DNA from: Oscheius tipulae
Taxonomy: Eukaryota > Nematoda > Chromadorea > Rhabditida > Rhabditidae
Length of the DNA stretch: 64,000 bases
Direction of reading: 5' to 3'
Assembly (NCBI GenBank): GCA_037178975.1
Contig: JASJZH010000005.1
Coordinates: 5,952,001 to 6,016,000, forward strand
Position 1 is the stretch's first letter. Each line of letters begins with the position of its first letter. A program made the position numbers and the translations under genes. A model generated the notes under the pieces. It did no database searches, was not told the DNA's origin, and was given only the letters and a program-made list of their open reading frames with translations. Positions 35,379 to 46,733 of this stretch are shown here, piece after piece.

Positions 35379-38300
35379 CTAAAGAGAACTGTTCAGCTGT
35401 TCTTCGTCTTGATCCGTCAGATTGGCTTGAAGACGTCGTTCTGCCTCGGATTTGGCCTGTTCGATTTGAATGTCCGCCTCTTTGCTCAGTTTCTCCAACT
35501 CTTCAACAGTCGGCTGTGGAGCGCGCGTCAGGAAAACCTGAAAAATGATGTTGATTGGAAGCCAAAACAGAACGACGGGGAGAATTTCAAATGTTCCGAA
35601 ATGATACAATGAACAGTAAAGGCTTTTTACCTCGGGTCCTCCTCCATAACAGCTGGCAAAGAAGAGATACTTCTCGCGAGGAATCTCGATGAAGCTGGCC
35701 TTCGGATTGAGCACGACCTCGTCAGCGCTATTTCTTTGAACGAGGGCAGAGTTGTCAATTGGTCCCGGTGGTTCTGAAAAGCGTTTTTTTAAAAGTTGGT
35801 TCAAGACTAATCATACGAATCTTCGATTTTGCTACATGGAAATCATCAAAGTACTTGTAATGATTTTGTGGTTTCAAAGTATGTAGACTTTCTTGCTTAC
35901 TGGGCCCTATTTCCCAAGCAAACTAGTAAAAGTTACTTTTAGACATTTAAAGTTACTGTTCAAGGGAAAGTGCATTCAGTGGAGTAAGCGAGAAAGAGAA
36001 CTAGCCGAGAATAGGATCAGAAACGAAGCGTTGCCAGGCCTGATACCACGCCCTGCTCAACACGTTCTGGTTCATATAAAAGCTGTAGAGAAGCTTCTCG
36101 TCGGTGTACATTGCTGCTTGGATCTGAAACTACTTTTCTTCAAGCAAAAGATATAAATCACATCCTCATCGATTTTCCTATATTTCTGCTGTTCCGCAAA
36201 TTTCTTCTCGGCCAGCCACTGCCACCTCTTGTTACAAATCAGACAGTAATGCAACTTGTCCACCCGAGGTCCTCCGCCAAATTCACAGTAAAGTCTCTCG
36301 GCCAACTGGGACGGAACTTGGGTACAGAGATTCGTAATGTGGTTGGCTCTTCTCGGTAGAATGTGACCGTGTTGACAGAGGAAGGAAAAGTTGGAAATTG
36401 GGCCCGGATCCGCGAACGTATTCAACTTCAGCAGCCATTCTGCCGAGATGTACGTCTTCGTCGTCGTCTAAAAATACTTTAAGAATTACGAAGAGAAGCA
36501 TACCTTGGTTGTGGAAGGAGGAGAGACGGCCTGGGCCACGTCCATGCGAATATCCTCCATTAGACTGTTCCTTTTCTGGTAGAAGAGTACATAGGCCTCT
36601 TTGGTCATCACATAGGCCGTGTCCAGTTTGGTGACTGTCGAGTCGTCGTACTCGTACCAATTTCCGTCAATCTCGTTCTTACAGTAGGCCAGGTAATGTC
36701 CACAGTCCATGCTGCTTCCCTGAATTTATACTGTTTGCAATAAGAATGAAGATAAACCTCGTGGCTAATGAAACCGCACAGATCGTACATGGTATTCTTC
36801 TCGTCGGGAGAACAGAAAGACGAGATGTCCAGATCGCAGAGGGGGAATGACACACGGGTCGAGATCTGAGTATACTTTTTCAATGTAAGAGTAAGAGCAA
36901 ACCTTTGAACTAGCGAAAGCATCGTGCCTGAACCGTTTCAGATGAACGGAGAGAACTTCCGGCGCCTGCACGATCCGACAAGTCTTGACTCCGTTTCGGA
37001 GCTTTTTGCACTTTTCGCACGAGTACATATCGTCACCGACGAGACGATCCGGAGAGAAGAAGGCTGAGAGACAGTCGTGAAGAGAGATTGGCGGGGCAAC
37101 GAACAGCGAGCTGATGAACGACCACCAGCTCCAGGCGCCTTCTCTTTCGCCTCCCATCGATGAAAAATGCTCGTCATCGACTGGATTCTCGGCCAGTTTG
37201 TTCAGCTGTTCTCGCGAGGGAATCGGCAGTGAAAGGTCCTGATTGCTCGTTTAGCAAAGGTGTTAATAAAAAATTTTACCTGGAAAGTTTCGGTCGTGTT
37301 GGAGACGGTCTTGCAGGTCAGACACTTGACACTGCTCTCGATGGTCCCGTCGAAGACGTCCGTCACAATAGATCTCCATCCGACGGGCTCTCGATTCTTC
37401 TTCTCATCGGCTTCGCGAGATTTTCGGTCGCTACGCGATTCCATCGACGTAGAGGGAGTGTCTCCGTCCGAGCTCCAACCGCTGTCCGCCGTCTCGAATC
37501 TGTAAGCAGGTTTTTCCAAGATTCAGAACTGTTTTGAGCTTTTTAGTCCGTAAAAAGATGAAAAAAAAAACTCACTGATCACTTTCGGCCGAGCTAGTCG
37601 AACTATTCCTCCGTCCCTTCTTGACTATTAGACTGCTGGGCATCGTCTCGTATCGGTAAATCGGCTGACCCATCTCCCTGAACCCATTTTGAAAGGATCA
37701 AACTACAAAAACTACTTGTGAACTTGCTCCAGAAGACATCTGATCAGTTCCTGGGCGTCCTGCTGTGACCAGCCTCGAAATTGTGGGAAACGTTCCCGGA
37801 CGCCGAGTAGAAGAAGATCCGGCGAGATGGAAAGGTCCCGTTTCGGGCTCCAGAGTTTCTGGATGGTCGAGTTCAAGGACCTGCTTAAAACCGGCTCATG
37901 GAAAGAGTACGGTCGCAGGTCTCCCTAAATGTTACTTATTTCTATTCTAAAGATATTTCACCTTGTCTCGGAAGAAGTCAGAAAAGGGCGGACAGTTGGA
38001 GAGAACTTGAATGGCCGCGTTGAAGTAGCACGTATTGACGAGATTCTTCATCCCGGTCAGCCCCTTCGGATAGTCATCCTCAAACTCATCCTCCATTTGT
38101 TTCATTAGCGGCCTTCCACACGAGGCCTCTTTCTCCAACGGCGCTCCTCTAGCCTTATCTGCCTAGAATCTAGTTTTTTGAAACCAAATAAAAATATTTC
38201 AACCTCGGCCAGCTGATTTTTCGGCTTTGGAGTGCCCTCCTTCACTACGAGCTTCTTTCCGGGCGACGAGCCTCGTTCTTTGCTAACCTGTCGACCGCGC

Positions 38301-39110
38301 TTCAGAAGACAGCGACGGAGCTGAAAGTTCCAGTATAAATCAGTTTGAGAGACAAAAAGGTTAGAGTAAAAAAATGATAAAAAGGACCCCCGGTTATTGA
38401 TAGAGGGTTTTGAGCAGCTGATAACGGCCTATTAGCAGAAACAGACAGAAAGACATGCGAAAGTCCAATTTTGATAGGATGTAGTTGCAGAATCTGTGTT
38501 TTGGACACCAAAACAACTCTTAAATCAGTTGCTCTCAAAATTTAATTCAAAATGGAAAACGGGCACTTTCCACGCGTAGAAAGTAGTGATTATCGCGTTC
38601 TTTCGTCTGGACATCAATATGAGCAAGAGAGAATACAAAAAAAACCAACTGAAGCCGGAATTTCAGGGACATTATAGTCGCGACTGATCTCCAGATCACA
38701 CTCGAAGCAGTAGAGACGGTGATTGACGGCGTGAAGGAAGACTATATGGTCGTTCTGCGACTAAAAACCTTTTTTTTTGGTATTTACAAGTTAAAAGTTA
38801 CGGATTTGTGAGCGGTATGATGGGCCCGATCGCGAGTTCCACAGAAGGCGGCCTTCTTGATATCCTTGCAGCAGTCGCCGTGGAGACAGATCCATTTGGC
38901 TTTGGTCTCGTCCTGGCAGCTGTAGCAGATGTGAGTTGTGGATATCGTCTCCTTGCCGAAGAGACCCACATTGGCCACATGAGGACACGCCGTCGGCTTG
39001 TTCCTAAAACGATTTTTTCTCTTTTCGATGCGAACTACTATAAGTATGTACCTTTTCCTCAGTGGGTCCCCTTTATTACTCGACTGGCTGTCGTTTTTCT
39101 GGCGAGCCAT
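35379..39110 (-). CDS. USP33: Ubiquitin-specific protease of the USP20/USP33 (VDU) type
   Basis: Fifteen exons (39110-39052, 39003-38802, 38760-38650, 38320-38204, 38162-37962, 37924-37716, 37677-37576, 37499-37280, 37238-36903, 36865-36758, 36719-36504, 36467-36162, 36123-36006, 35773-35631, 35537-35379) give 868 residues; human USP20 has 914. It removes ubiquitin from proteins. An N-terminal ZnF-UBP (about 20-120; [29 protein letters not shown]) precedes the catalytic domain. Cys208 lies in [11 protein letters not shown], where the usual Gly is Val, and His563 in [20 protein letters not shown] and [14 protein letters not shown] are typical blocks. Two DUSP domains follow ([32 protein letters not shown]...PPGPIDNS). 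The ATG directly follows CTTTCAG, 290 nt behind the CDC7 stop. The intron 35774-36005 needs a GC donor to keep the PPGPIDN frame. Confidence 0.93.
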
Positions 39111-39400
39111 CTGAAAGGAGAATTTAAAAAGCCGGACAATAACATAGAAAGTGACCATAGCGGAAATCGATTTCGAACGTGAATTTATGATCAGAAGCAG
39201 TTTCCATCAAAAATAAAAGCAAAAGTACAGGTAAAAATGGAGAGAAACCGAACGATCGGCCAGAAAACTCGTTTGTTCAACAAGAATTTAATTTGGAGTA
39301 ATGCAAAACGTGTCAAAATCCCGTAAAATAAGGTCAAAGGCAACAGTATTGCTTATACACGTAACAGATCGAATCACCGGGGAGAGCTAAAAGGGGGCAG

Positions 39401-40850
<1,450 letters not shown>

Positions 40851-41815
40851 GAATTCTACTGGACATAAATATCTGAAAAATGCTTATGTTTGAGAAGAAC
40901 AGAAAGGAGACTGTTGTTGAAAGCTGCAATCGTTTGTCAGCGCATGATTCAAATGGAGAAACAGTCTGGGCTAGTGATAGCGCTAGATTTAACAGCACAG
41001 CACCAGGCCTGTGACCATACAGAAGACTAAAAGCAACAAGAAAAAGCAGGAAAATGAGAGAAATGTGGAAAAAGTTTCTTGGGAAATGTGAAAATCTCTT
41101 TGAAATCACTTTTTCCTCTTGTTGGAGTACTTTTCCTTGCGAGACCCCGTGGGTTAAAGGACTGTTTGTAATCCCTGCTCACCGCGAGTTTCGAACGTGC
41201 TTTTGTGCACTGTTTTCTGCAAATTCTCGCACAGAACTCTTTGCTTATGTACACGTTCAACACTCCTCTTAAATAAAGATAATGCACTTGTAGACATCAA
41301 CCCCGATACCAAAAATAGTCCAAATGTGCTGGTTAAACCATGTTTTTTGATGAGTAAGCTCCGAGCTTGCAACAACTGACTGTGTCTCCGTTCGTTATGT
41401 TCTCAAACTCATTTGAGAGCAAAACATACGAGGAACTTGAGTATATTCAAAAGTGAGTCACCTTTTTATTCACCGGATTTCATAACATAGGGGCGGGTAT
41501 TTACTCCCTGTATCAAAACACTGCCCACCTCTTTCATAAGACTCTAGGGTTCTGTCAATTTGACTCTTTATCCTTGATCACGGGGATAGATGCTCGACTA
41601 GTTGGACAGACCGACAGTAACAAGAAGAAGAACATGGTTGAAATCCGCCTGGATAACATAACAAAGACAGACTACTGTGGCTCACAAATAGAGATGTGGA
41701 AAGGTTTTGAAACAAACAAATAAGACGAGAAGCTGATTGCCAAGAGCTGATCCATTTAACAAGTACTTCCTTTGCTTTGGATTCTTTTGCCAATACTAAC
41801 TCTCAGTCCCTGAAC
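40851..41815. other. Divergent intergenic region between CDC7 and the F-box gene
   Basis: This stretch of about 965 nt separates two divergent genes. I see no exon in it. The right end carries a textbook 3' splice signal, TACTAAC branch-like sequence followed by CTCTCAG (41795-41806), ten bases before the F-box gene ATG, which suggests a trans-splice acceptor. Confidence 0.5.
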
Positions 41816-43123
41816 ATGCCGAAGAGACGCTTATCCAGATCGTCCGAAGAGCCAATGGATCTCGATAGATACGGACCCGATCTCTGGCAGAACATCTTTC
41901 TCCGCAGTGACTACGAAACTTTGGCCACGTGTTGCAAGGTAATTATATCCCCTTCTTGCAATATAGCACATTCAGATTTGTAAACTGTTCCGTGCTGTTC
42001 TGAAAAGTAACCAGTTCTGGCTACTGAAATGCGATTATGAGCGCATAGCAGTTCCACCGCTAGAATGGCGGAGATTCATGCTGAATCACGAGACAGAAGA
42101 AGCAGGAACTTCCGATGCCACGGAAAACTTTGACTATCGCACAATCTACAGAGGAAATCCATACTACAGGAATTTGATTCGACCTATTCGACCAGACGAC
42201 ACCCTGGAAACACTCGAGAAATACATGCAATTCGAGGCAGGGGGAGATGGGTTGAACTAATGAGGTTTCTGTTTTATTGAACGCTTCAGATTCAAGCTGG
42301 AACGAATGCCAATCTCCGCAGTTGGTCATCCAGACATTCCAGTGTGTCTGGCCACCAGCTATGAGTGGTGTAGAAGAATGTACATGATCAATTTGAAGGA
42401 TTTTGGGGTAGAGGTTCGTTCTCTCATCTTTTATGTTTCCACTATTTTTTTGTTTGTCTGTCCGAACCTAGCAGAGCCCATCGACTCTAAGTTTGCTACC
42501 CTGTCGTTTCAACTTGTCGAACCCCTGTCGAAGTTGCTATCTTCGTTCAAACCTGTACTCTGTCTTGTCCAATCCTCGTTCTGAGGAATCTATCCTTTTC
42601 AGGACTGGATAATGGACAAGATTCGTCCGAAAATCACCGTCAGCGAAATGCAGATCAGTCGCACGGACTGTGCTTCCCGTTACGAAATCTGTGTGCAGCT
42701 TCTGAAAAACAGCGAGTTCTTCGACCGGAACGTCGTTCTGCCTCGTTTTGTTAGAGAAGAGAAGAGATGGGATCAGTGGGTTGGTTCGTTCATCTCTCTC
42801 ATTATATTACAATGTAACGATTTACAGGTGGACGGCAATGGGAGACAGTAACTTTTGAGTTTACGGACTACCCCGTCGGTGTAAGAAACATCGGAATTCT
42901 CTCACAAGGAAAAGATGAGCAGTATTGGGCCGGTCATTATGGGCCCAAGTTCGGAAATACCCGGGTCACCATCACCTTTCCAGAAGATATCAAGCTTCAT
43001 CCGGAAGACGCGTTCCCAGATCCAGAGAAGAAGTTCCTCGGGGGCCCCACGATACCCATCCGTATGCGGACTCTACGCAATTTTGGTCTACGTGGATTGG
43101 TCCGTCATCGTAGACACTCCTAA
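41816..43123 (+). CDS. F-box protein with FBA (glycan-binding) domain, FBXO2/6-like
   Basis: Five exons (41816-41938, 41976-42250, 42290-42413, 42603-42783, 42828-43123) give 332 residues; mammalian FBXO2/6/44/27 have about 250-300. Such proteins are substrate receptors of SCF ubiquitin ligases for misfolded N-glycoproteins retro-translocated from the ER. An F-box lies at about 17-65 (DLWQNIFLRSDYETLATCCK, NQFWLLKCD). The FBA domain spans about 75-310, with RNLIRP, RYEICVQLLKNSEFFDRNVV, RQWETVTFEFTDYP and DEQYWAGHYGPKF. The Tyr-Trp pair in QYWAG matches the residues that stack on chitobiose in FBXO2, so lectin activity is plausible. The fourth donor (GTTG/GTTCG) was fixed by phase. The start was chosen because it follows a strong acceptor. 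Confidence 0.9.
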
Positions 43124-43655
43124 AGTCTCTTTAAATCTGTTATACATTCCTCTCTCCAATGTGTACGTAGTCTGTATATAAGAGCTTATTGAATAAACCG
43201 TTAGCGGGACTTTGAAACTGCTGCCGAATCATTTTCAACGGTAGGTCTATTCCGATTTTAGATCAAGGAACAGTAGATTTCGAATCTCAGAATCAGTGTA
43301 AAGAAGTGAGTAAGTCTTTTGATAAATGTCCTTCATTTTGGTAACTAACCACTGTTGTGTACCCTGACCTTTTTGCAGTGGACATCGTGTCCCACAACTG
43401 ACCACTTAACTATCTTTTCTTCGATTAGGGAAGGAATCCGAAATCTTGATAAGACTCGCCAGACACTGAATAAATGCCTGGCCGACATGTTCTGGTTCAA
43501 ATGGGACAGAGAAGAAACATTCAGCGATAATAAAAGGGCATTCTACCCTCTGAAATGGCCTATTTTGTCCTTATTCTCAGTCATAAAATGTGATAAAGAA
43601 ACGGGATAAAAAGGCGAATTTTGATAAGGGTCTGAGATCGACAGTTCTTCCAACA
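43124..43655. other. Intergenic stretch between F-box and lipocalin-like genes
   Basis: This 532-nt gap separates two plus-strand genes. It contains a likely polyadenylation signal for the F-box gene (GAATAAAC near 43190) and short open frames that I do not consider coding. No RNA gene or repeat is recognised. Confidence 0.5.
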
Positions 43656-44627
43656 ATGAGGACTCTTCTTGCTCTTCTTCTCGTGGTAAGGAAAAATTCA
43701 GTAAAATCATCTTTCTAAAATTCAGTAAAAGCATAAAAATATCTTTCAGTAAAAGCTCTTCTTGTTCGAACGCACAATTAAAAAAAAAAATTTCGACCAC
43801 GGCAGGACTCGAACCTACAATCTTCGGATTACTTCTGGTCATTGCCGAAGTCCGACGCCTTATCCATTAGGCCACGCGGCCACAAGAACACGACTTTCCG
43901 TGGGGCACTTATAGGCAGGGGGTCGGGTTGAGAGGGAAACAACTAAGAGTTTCACTCGACTCTTTTATGTCCGTCATTCCCCTTGACTCATGACCGATAC
44001 TCCCGTCGTGAACCGATCACTTGACTACCTACTGCCTTTCGATTAAATGACAAGTTTGATTTACCAAAGCTGAAGGGATAGAAAAAGAAACAATATTTGA
44101 TCGGAAGAAAAAATTTTCTACGAACTTTGGCACTGAATCAGAAAACTAAGGTTTAGGGTCTGGCTGCAGCCAATCTTCCCGAGTTCTACAACACTTTCTG
44201 CAACTACGAGTGAGTTCTATTCGTCCAGAAGATACGCGAATTTGCCAGGAAACTGCCTCCAATCTTCTATGGAACCTGGACTCGTGAACCTAACGACCCG
44301 GCTCGTCCTCTGACCATCACCTGGGCCATGGTTAGCATCAACATCCCTAGCAAAAAGTGCAAAGTTTAGGCAAACGGTCAGCCTGGTTTCTCGAAGTACG
44401 TTCTGACCAGAGGAGCCAATCCCGCGACAACGTATGTGGTAGCCTTCGATGCTGAATGGCGTGACAATCGCCGCTGGTTCATGCTGAACCCGAGAAGAAT
44501 CCTGCTCGAGAAAATGATCAACGGCCAGATCTACCAGGAAAGAATGACCATCCAGCAGAACGGACTCTACCGTATTGAGGGCCAGGACGAAGTTCAGACC
44601 TTCAACATCACTCTGAAAAGAGTCTAG
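43656..44627 (+). CDS. Small secreted lipocalin-like protein
   Basis: Four exons (43656-43685, 44157-44209, 44249-44330, 44370-44627) give 140 residues. RTLLALLLVGLAAA is a signal peptide. After it, LPPIFYGTWTREPND contains the G-x-W motif that opens lipocalin barrels, and the rest (YVVAFDAEWRDN, YQERMTIQQNGLYRIEG, VQTFNITLKR) alternates as in beta strands. At 120 mature residues it is shorter than typical lipocalins. It probably binds a small hydrophobic ligand outside the cell, but no ligand can be named. Exon 1 codes only ten residues and is followed by a 471-nt intron that holds a tRNA gene on the opposite strand. The 39-nt intron 44210-44248 must be removed, because reading through meets TGA. 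The family call is tentative. Confidence 0.7.
43795..43881 (-). tRNA. tRNA-Arg (anticodon TCG) with a 15-nt intron
   Basis: The minus strand folds as a full cloverleaf. The acceptor stem GGCCGCG pairs with CGTGGTC (two G-T pairs), the D arm is GCCTAATGGATAAGGC, the anticodon stem is TCGGA/TCCGA, and the T arm is GTAGG-TTCGAGT-CCTGC. The loop CTTCGG/A places TCG at positions 34-36. A 15-nt intron (CAATGACCAGAAGTA) sits between positions 37 and 38, the canonical site. The mature length is 72 nt. A- and B-box promoter elements are intact. It lies antisense within intron 1 of the lipocalin-like gene. Confidence 0.93.
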
Positions 44628-44807
44628 TGACTGAAAAATGAAGCATTTATCAGCAAAAAAAAGATTAACCAAATGACGGGAGACCCTTTGTACGCTTCAG
44701 GGAAATCTCTGGGAGAGAACAAAATAAGCACCTAGGGTCTAAAATGGGGAAGAAATTAGGATATGGCCGGCTGTGACAACATGCGAATAAAATGCGAAAA
44801 TGTGAAT

Positions 44808-46733
44808 TTAGTAGACGTCGCTCTCACTAAAGCCGAGATCACGTCGTCGGCGCCGTACGTCGTCGTGAATGGAGCCGAGGTTTTCATGGGAAGAGTCGAG
44901 ATACGTCATTCTTGTTTCTCCTCCGACGACTTCTTTTTTCGTGTCCTGCAAATTATGTTTTGTATTTTTAAAAAAGGCTTTTTAAAAGTCTGTTGAAAAT
45001 ATTGTTCGAACTTTAAGAAATGATGAAAACTTACTGCAAAGGGTGTGTAGGCCCACCAAACGGACAGCCAGATGCTGACCCAGGTGCCAAGAACCTGAAA
45101 AGTAGCTAATAACACTCGCCCGAGCAGCACAAACAAACCAAAAAGACGAGCCAGAAGATAAGAAGACGCCAATCAGTCAGAGGGAACATGTTTCGTCCGA
45201 ATTTCACACAAATGGCGGCTTCGAGAGCAGTGATGGCGCAGTAGACCCAGCACTGCATTCCGAGTCGTTTTACAAGAGGATCCGTCGCGTAGGTATAATA
45301 TTGTCTGGAATTTAGTTTTCTAAGTTTAGAAAAAACAGCATGCCTGATAGAGGGAGCAGAAATCCAGGCGATAAGAATGAGACGCCAGAAAACGACTCCG
45401 TGTTTCGTGTCGACGGCAAATACGTGTTTCAAGAAGAAAGTGTTCAGTTCGGTCAGAAGCCAGATCATGACGAAAAGATAGACGGCAACAGTTCTCTTCA
45501 GAGCGGGCACACCGAACCACTCCGTCTTGCTCCAGTTTTCCGGGGTGAACTGGAGGACGGCTCGCTTGAACTTGGCACGGTGTCCTTTGGCTTCTCTGAG
45601 GAATTTGGTCGTAAAAAATATAAATATGAAAACTAACATGATACTCTCCCAGTGGAACTGTCTCGCGTCGAAGAACTTGCAGACCTGTAGACCGAACCAG
45701 ATTCCGAGACCGTTGCAGACGAGGACGTCGAGAATGAGAGCATCCCACCAGCACTCGGCGAAATTCGGCAGCATGTTTGTGAAGACGATCTGAAGTTGGG
45801 GTGGATTTACGGCGGTAACAAAGAAAAAGAACCTCGGTGAGCTCCCAGGCGATGCTGATGTACCAGCAGAGAATGCTGTGTCGAATGAGAAGAGCCTTCA
45901 TGGCCCAGCCGAGGAAGTGACCGACGGCGAAGATGTCACAATGACTCCAGATCCTGGCCAAGCTTACGTCGGAACAATTGATGGCGTAGTCCTTCTCGTC
46001 GAGTGAAGAAGCACCCAATCCTTTGGGATCGAGCCAGGTGAGAACTCTCTTCACGTCATCGTATGATTGAAACAGCGTGAACTGGAGGATCATGAGGTAG
46101 ACGACGGAGAGACCGAAAATGATTCGCCAGAGGACGGGATGAGGACGGATGAAAGGTCCGTTGGGGAAGGCCAGAGCGCTGATGATGAGGAACAGGGCCA
46201 ACGTTCCCATGCAGCCGTCGTAGATATTCTTCTCCGTCTCCGAAACCGTTCTGAAGGTTTTGTCGAATGAGTTTTGACTGTTTTTGAGACTACTCGCGCC
46301 TGTTCAAGCTGACTGGAGGGTTGACTCGTAGCTTTTGCAGTTTCGTTCAGCAAGTTCATAAATCAAAACTTACCCTGTAATAGCTATGTAGACTAAAACT
46401 GCGCACACGACGAATAAAAGAGTGAGTGTGTGCGGCTTGTAGAGGACCTCGACAGTGATATCTTCGACGACGCGATCGTTGACCATCTGGAAGTGAACTC
46501 TCTCCAGTTCTTTCCGTGATTTTCTTCGCACGGTCCTGTTTTTACTGAAAAAGTATCAGTCACATAAAAATAACCGAGAAAGCCTACCTATCTGTATCGT
46601 AATCGGGCTCTCCTTCTGTTGTGGCGGCCGCGTCTCCCCATCTCTCATGTGGATGTTCCTCATCGTGTTGGGAATGCGATTCGCTTATTTGTACTCGTCG
46701 TCTTGTTGCTTTCGGCTTGTCGTCATTTTTCAT
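44808..46733 (-). CDS. PTDSS1: Phosphatidylserine synthase (PTDSS1/2 family)
   Basis: Eight exons (46733-46588, 46544-46374, 46250-45833, 45789-45638, 45595-45344, 45304-45139, 45094-45035, 44945-44808) give 500 residues; human PTDSS1 has 473. This ER/MAM multispanning enzyme makes phosphatidylserine by base exchange with phosphatidylcholine or -ethanolamine. Conserved blocks include ISALAFPNGPFIRPHPVLWR, YLMILQFTLFQ, GWAMKALLIRHSILCW, LPNFAECWWDALILD, FKRAVLQFTPENW, IWLLTELNTFFLKH and RQYYTYATDP. About eight or more membrane segments are visible. The N-terminal 60 residues are hydrophilic and acidic; the C-terminus has an Arg-rich run. Whether it is PSS1 or PSS2 type was not resolved, and the symbol is nominal. 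The ATG lies two bases after TTTCAG. The intron 45305-45343 needs a GC donor (AG/GCATGC) to give RQYY. It is convergent with the lipocalin-like gene. Confidence 0.93.

Noticed and set aside
44157-44330. In-frame TGA in the lipocalin-like gene, suggesting readthrough or selenocysteine
   Set aside because: A 39-nt GT-AG intron (44210-44248) removes the TGA and keeps the signal peptide joined to the GTW motif.
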